Assembly (NCBI GenBank): GCA_964526915.1
Contig: CAZGMS010000146.1
Location: 1 to 10,566 of the forward strand
From: JAHJDR01 sp964526915
GTDB lineage: Bacteria > UBA10199 > JADGCS01
DNA length: 10,566 nt
Reading direction: 5' to 3'
A program made the translations under genes and the position numbers. The notes under the pieces are model-generated. The model was given only the letters and a program-made list of their open reading frames with translations. It did no database searches and was not told the origin of the DNA. This document shows, piece after piece, positions 7,510 to 10,566 of the stretch; the first letter of the stretch is position 1; each line of letters starts with the position of its first letter.

Positions 7510-8037
7510 TCAATAACTCGCCATCACCACAGTGCCTTGTTCGAGGATTTCGATTTCTTTTGGCTGTGGTTGGTCGTCGAACTCATCGGGGTAGAGGGAA
7601 GGGATTTCTTGAATCTCTTTTAATTCGAGCTTTTTGTCGGGTTCGGGAGGTAGCGTCCTGTCCTGCTCTGTTGAAGGGACCCGCAGGGATGCTTGTTGAT
7701 TCTGCGCGCGCAGGTAGACCGCGTATTTTTGATCAAGGTGTCGCAAACAGGCCACGTAATCTCTTTGATACTGCGCAGCTGAGGGTGCGGGAAAACGCAC
7801 GGGTGTCACGATGCGGGGCACTGCGGGGTAAGTGGAAAAATAATTCCCGTAGGAAACATAAGAGCCATAGCCCCAGTAAGGCATGTAGCCAAAACCAATT
7901 GTATTGGGGGACCAGATGGAATTGCTATAAGTGAACCCCACACTGAAAGATTGCGCGTGGGCATTGGGGATCAGTGTGACGCCACAGAGGAGCAGGCAAA
8001 AGATCATCGCGGTGAGTTTGGGGATCAGGTTTTTCAT
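7510..8037 (-). CDS. Secreted protein of unknown function, Tyr/Gly-rich
   Basis: I do not recognise a family. The 175-aa product starts MKNLIPKLTAMIFCLLLCGVT and has a classical signal peptide with likely cleavage after AHA (residue 28), giving a mature periplasmic or envelope protein. Residues 32-75 are rich in Tyr, Gly, Ser and aromatics (GFGYMPYWGYGSYVSYGNY). A mixed region follows with 'AQYQRDYVACLRHLDQKYAVYLRAQ' (87-111), predicted helical, with one Cys (C97). The tail (120-170) is Pro/Glu/Asp/Lys-rich and probably disordered. The frame extends to 8067, but the ATG at 8037 is preferred: it has AAGAGTG a few bases upstream and starts the signal peptide. It lies 109 bp downstream of the response regulator, on the same strand, so it could be the last gene of that transcript or have its own promoter. 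Function unknown. Confidence 0.75.
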   Translation of the reverse strand: MKNLIPKLTAMIFCLLLCGVTLIPNAHAQSFSVGFTYSNSIWSPNTIGFGYMPYWGYGSYVSYGNYFSTYPAVPRIVTPVRFPAPSAAQYQRDYVACLRHLDQKYAVYLRAQNQQASLRVPSTEQDRTLPPEPDKKLELKEIQEIPSLYPDEFDDQPQPKEIEILEQGTVVMASY

Positions 8038-8146
8038 GATCACTCTTATTATCGGCACATTCCCCAAAAAGTTTCGAAGAATTACCTAAATTTTTCCGTC
8101 TTGAAGCATGCAGAGTATGGCACGAAAAAAAACCGCCAACAACACG

Positions 8147-8509
8147 TTATCTGCTATGTTTTAATGCCATTTCCAAAAGCGTTTCTGGTTCAAATGGTTT
8201 GGTAAGAAAATCCACACAAAGACATTCTTTGGCTTTAATGGCAATATCGTCGATACTGGCTGTTGCCAAAATGATGGGAATATTGTGGTTCATCTCGCTT
8301 GCCCTGATCTTGAGGGCAATGTCTTGCGCTCGCATGTCGGGAAGCTGGTAATCGAGAAATACGAGATTGTATTTTTGGGCTTGAATGAAATCGAGCGCTA
8401 TTTTACCGTTGGAGGCGGTGTCGGATTGATAGCCAGTTGCTTCAAGCCTGTAGGTGACGATCGTCGCTATATCGGGCTCGTCTTCAATGATAAGGATTCT
8501 TTTTTGCAT
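8147..8509 (-). CDS. Single-domain response regulator (receiver only)
   Basis: The 120-aa protein consists of one CheY-like receiver and nothing else. The acidic pocket is Glu9/Asp10 (RILIIEDEPD), the phospho-acceptor is Asp53 (LVFLDYQLPDM), the switch Thr is Thr83 (IILATAS) and the conserved Lys is Lys103 (FLTKPFEP). All catalytic positions are present, so it should be phosphorylated. With no output domain it must act by binding a partner or in a phosphorelay. The frame opens at 8530, but the ATG at 8509 is preferred because GAGGGGG lies a few bases before it and the 'MQKRILIIEDEP' start is standard. The histidine kinase gene ends 27 bp upstream on the same strand, so the two are very likely co-transcribed and cognate. 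A run of eight T on this strand (8130-8123) follows the stop, but I see no GC stem before it. Confidence 0.93.
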   Translation of the reverse strand: MQKRILIIEDEPDIATIVTYRLEATGYQSDTASNGKIALDFIQAQKYNLVFLDYQLPDMRAQDIALKIRASEMNHNIPIILATASIDDIAIKAKECLCVDFLTKPFEPETLLEMALKHSR

Positions 8510-8536
8510 CAGGCCCCCTCGCGTTGACAAAAAAAA

Positions 8537-9550
8537 TTATGTTGGCAAAGTAAAATAAAATGTTGTTTCCTGGTCAGGCTGTGATGTCACCCATATTTTT
8601 CCTTTATGGCAGGCTATGATCTCTTTTGAAATCGCCAAGCCAAGACCGGTGCCCCCTGCGGGGACCTTGCCTCTTGAACTCAATTGTTGAAAACTCTCAA
8701 AGAGTTTGGGAATGTCCTCCGACTGAATTCCAAAACCTGTGTCTTTCACCGTCACCAGCAGATGCTGGCCCTCCATCTCGGCAGAGATTTGAATGCCCCC
8801 TTTTTCTGTAAACTTGATGGCATTGTTCACCAGATTTGACAAGACCTGAAAGATTTTATTTTTATCGAATACGACCAGGGGCAAAGCCGGGGCCACAGCC
8901 AAATGGAAAGTGATTCCTTTCTGCTCTGCCAATAACTTCATGTTGTCGTAGACCTCTTGTGCCACGAGAGCCATGTCATTGGGTTCGAATTCAAAGTTCA
9001 TTTTGCCGGATTCCAGTTTTTGAAAATCCAACACGTCGTTGATCAAGAGGTTGAGTCGGGTCGCATTCCTTTTCGACATCTCTAACAGATGTCTTTGTTC
9101 GTCGTTAATGGGGCCTGTCAGGCCATCCAGAATGATGCTCAAGCCTTCCTTGATCGGCGCCAGCGGTGTGCGCAGTTCATGTGATACCAGAGAGATAAAA
9201 TCGGATTTAACGGCCATCGCATCCTGCAGTTGTTTTTCTATCTGTTGTCTTTCGGTGATCTCTTTTATGAGCAAGTTCTTTTGCACGAAAAACTCCTCCA
9301 TGAGCCGTGCGATCTCACCGAGCTCAGAGAAGTCATTCTTGATTATTTGCAAATGGGACGCGCTTTCGGTGGTCAGGGCCTTTGAAATCTCGCGCAAGGG
9401 AATCCCAATTTTTTTGATGATATAATAGGCCATCACGAAAACCAGGGTAAAAATCAGCGGAAAATACAGATATGTGGGAATAACCTCGTAATTGAGAGAA
9501 ACAGACAATAAAATGAAAAGGAGAAAAAGCAACAGTGTTCTGACTTTCAT
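8537..9550 (-). CDS. Membrane sensor histidine kinase
   Basis: The 337-aa kinase has two membrane segments (about 5-19 and 27-46) separated by only about 7 residues, so almost no periplasmic sensing domain. The cytoplasmic linker (about 48-115) is HAMP-like or coiled-coil ('EFFVQKNLLIKEITERQQIEKQLQDA'). The HisKA domain has the H-box VSHELRTPL with phospho-His124. The HATPase domain has the N-box NLVNNAIKF (Asn242/243), the G1 box DTGFGI (270-275), the F-box LFESF and the G2 box GGTGLGL (299-305). All catalytic boxes are intact. The start ATG is preceded by AAGGA. It heads a kinase-regulator operon with the receiver gene below. The signal is unknown; the architecture suggests sensing within the membrane or cytoplasm. 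Confidence 0.95.
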   Translation of the reverse strand: MKVRTLLLFLLFILLSVSLNYEVIPTYLYFPLIFTLVFVMAYYIIKKIGIPLREISKALTTESASHLQIIKNDFSELGEIARLMEEFFVQKNLLIKEITERQQIEKQLQDAMAVKSDFISLVSHELRTPLAPIKEGLSIILDGLTGPINDEQRHLLEMSKRNATRLNLLINDVLDFQKLESGKMNFEFEPNDMALVAQEVYDNMKLLAEQKGITFHLAVAPALPLVVFDKNKIFQVLSNLVNNAIKFTEKGGIQISAEMEGQHLLVTVKDTGFGIQSEDIPKLFESFQQLSSRGKVPAGGTGLGLAISKEIIACHKGKIWVTSQPDQETTFYFTLPT

Positions 9551-9840
9551 GGTGGTCCTTCCAATGGTAAATGATCAAAAAACAACACGCGCTCCAGCTT
9601 GTTCCGTAGCAAAAAAAAGACAAATACACACGAAATTTATAGAGAGGTTTGTAATCGGTCACTCATTGGAGCGTATTGATTTTTCGGGTCCTGCTCCGGG
9701 TCGCTATTTTACAATAGCGGCACAAAGCTTTGCTTTGTGTTTTCACGTGGCTATCGCGTTTACTTGGGCTTGCTTACGGGCGCCCACACTTAATCACTCT
9801 TCGCAAGCGGGGCTTGCTCCGCAGGCCGCATCAAAATAAT

Positions 9841-9864
9841 AGCTCCCCGTATCACCCCAAAAAT
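9841..9864. repeat. Short dispersed 24-mer, copy B
   Basis: It matches 7457-7480 at 21 of 24 positions (AGCT-C-CCCGTATCACCC-C-AAAAA-T), in the same orientation. It lies directly beside the hairpin cluster in the kinase/receiver spacer. Confidence 0.6.
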
Positions 9865-9921
9865 CAAAACGCTCCGTTCACTGACGCATTACAGAGGTTT
9901 TTACAAATAATCACAATCTGG

Positions 9922-9950
9922 TTGTCTTTTTCCCTCGTCGAGAATACTCT
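9922..9950 (+). promoter_or_regulatory. Possible promoter for the 9980 receiver gene
   Basis: TTGTCT (9922-9927) and TACTCT (9945-9950) are separated by 17 bases and match sigma-70 consensus at 4/6 and 3/6. This is a weak match, offered only because the spacing and the distance to the ATG at 9980 are reasonable. Chance is a real possibility. Confidence 0.22.
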
Positions 9951-9979
9951 GGGGGGAAACGATCAAGGGAGGGCTTAGA

Positions 9980-10366
9980 ATGACCGACAAGAAAAAAATC
10001 AAAATTCTCATGGCCGAGGATGAAGAAGATATCTTTACCACAATATCTTTTGCTCTTAGGGCTAAGGGGTATGACGTTTGTGGTGCGAGCGATGGTGAAG
10101 AAGCCCTCAAAAAGGTGGAAGAAGAGAACCCTGACGTCATCATCCTAGATGTGAAAATGCCCAAAAAGGATGGTTACGAGGTTTGTAAAATTCTCAAAAG
10201 TGACGAGCGGTTCAAAAAAATTCCCGTCCTCATGTTCACCGCGCTCAAAGAGGATAAAAAAGGGTACGATAGTGGGGCCGATGCCTTCATGATCAAGTCC
10301 TTTGCAACCTACGAAGACATCATTTTCAAGATCACCGAACTATTATTGGCTAAAGGGCACCTCTAA
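9980..10366 (+). CDS. Single-domain response regulator (receiver only), 3' end inside a MITE-like element
   Basis: The 128-aa protein is a lone CheY-like receiver. The acidic pocket is Glu13/Asp14 (ILMAEDEED), the phospho-acceptor is Asp57 (VIILDVKMPKKDGYEV), the switch Thr is Thr87 (VLMFTA) and the conserved Lys is Lys106. The residue after that Lys is Ser (IKSFAT), not the usual Pro, a departure at a motif that shapes the activation loop. A strong GGGAGGG (9967-9973) sits before the ATG. It is divergent from the kinase operon, so it could be a second output of that kinase or belong to genes to the right. The last residues GHL and the stop lie in the left terminal repeat of the element at 10354-10534. 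Removing that element restores an in-frame end ...LLAKQKC with a stop at 10548-10550. Confidence 0.92.
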   Translation: MTDKKKIKILMAEDEEDIFTTISFALRAKGYDVCGASDGEEALKKVEEENPDVIILDVKMPKKDGYEVCKILKSDERFKKIPVLMFTALKEDKKGYDSGADAFMIKSFATYEDIIFKITELLLAKGHL

Positions 10367-10534
10367 AAACTATCTTCTACTGCAAAACCATGCTTCGGCC
10401 TGCGACTTTGTCAGATTTCGCAAAAAGTCCTCAACGTAGCGTGCCTTATACGTTTCCGGGCTTTTTCCTCATCTTCCTTGTCTCGGCTACGAATCATGGT
10501 TTTTCGTAACGAACATAGTTTTTAGAGGTCCCCT
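10354..10534. mobile_element. MITE-like element with about 44-bp terminal inverted repeats
   Basis: The left arm (10354-10397) and right arm (10490-10534) pair over about 44 bp with a few mismatches and one indel. The outer 20 bases match at 19 of 20: AGGG[C/G]ACCTCTAAAAACTAT. An inner block AAAACCATGNTTCG is also shared. There is no room for a transposase; the middle (about 92 bp) has no ORF. TAA flanks each side (10351-10353 and 10535-10537) and could be a 3-bp target duplication. This is the classic layout of a non-autonomous inverted-repeat element. I have not matched it to a named family. The alternative is a large palindrome that works as a 3' RNA hairpin for the receiver gene. Confidence 0.7.
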
Positions 10535-10566
10535 TAAGCAGAAATGTTAAAAATGCATTGCCTTCC

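Larger units (their letters stand above)
9551..9979. other. 429-bp non-coding divergent spacer with clustered hairpins
   Basis: The spacer lies between the divergent kinase and receiver genes, and I see no convincing gene in it. Perfect hairpins: CGCTATT/AATAGCG with a 4-base loop (9702-9719) and CACAAAG/CTTTGTG with a 5-base loop (9721-9739). Further on, GCAAGC/GCTTGC (9803-9808 / 9812-9817) competes with GCGG/CCGC (9807-9810 / 9819-9822). The palindrome GGGCGCCC lies at 9778-9785. The 24-mer repeat occupies 9841-9864. The tight packing suggests a repeat-derived island. The kinase promoter should lie near its left edge, but I could not identify one. Confidence 0.6.

Noticed and set aside
7377..7934. 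Plus-strand frame beginning MSKFVIPANAGIQ
   Set aside because: Its start is the translated intergenic repeat and the rest is antisense to the secreted-protein gene; there is no coherent domain.
8123..8130. Run of eight T (minus strand) after the response regulator as an intrinsic terminator
   Set aside because: No GC-rich stem precedes it.
9492..9978. Plus-strand frames across the kinase/receiver spacer
   Set aside because: They cover hairpin repeats, have no ribosome sites and show repeat-like composition.

Overview
The window has no phage, plasmid, CRISPR or rRNA/tRNA content. It looks like chromosomal sequence from a Gram-negative, probably deltaproteobacterial-type lineage (Bdellovibrionota, Myxococcota or Desulfobacterota in modern terms). 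The clues are a split transketolase, a GatB of the transamidation pathway, a short CtpA-type protease, and intergenic repeats whose translations read like 'VIPANAGIQ' and 'WIPAFAGMT', which are common in such genomes. This placement is inference.

Layout. Positions 1-929 (minus) hold a partial AAA_14/DUF4143-type ATPase that runs off the left edge. hemW (plus, 1028-2227) follows divergently. Next comes a plus-strand block: the two halves of a split transketolase (2481-3308 and 3514-4452) and ctpA (4564-5766). A palindromic repeat precedes the first half, a second lies between the halves, and a smaller unrelated palindrome precedes ctpA. gatB (minus, 7251-5794) converges on ctpA. Further left-facing genes are a secreted Tyr/Gly-rich protein of unknown function (8037-7510), a single-domain response regulator (8509-8147) and a membrane histidine kinase (9550-8537). 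The kinase and regulator are 27 bp apart and read as an operon. After a 429-bp hairpin-rich non-coding stretch, a second stand-alone receiver protein (9980-10366) reads to the right. It ends inside a MITE-like element of about 181 bp.

Function. The transketolase halves should assemble into one enzyme of the non-oxidative pentose phosphate pathway. HemW, GatB and CtpA are housekeeping (heme trafficking, tRNA-Gln/Asn amidation, periplasmic proteolysis). The right part is a two-component module in which neither receiver has an output domain, so signalling is likely to run by phosphorelay or protein-protein contact.

I found no clear new multi-gene system. The most interesting material is non-coding: (a) the MITE-like palindrome that appears to have replaced the last codons of a response regulator; (b) composite palindromes sharing one hairpin with an invariant 8-bp stem and variable tetraloop, one abutting the start codon of transketolase; (c) a 24-mer repeated near two separate genes. 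The transketolase N-half also has an altered thiamine-diphosphate motif.
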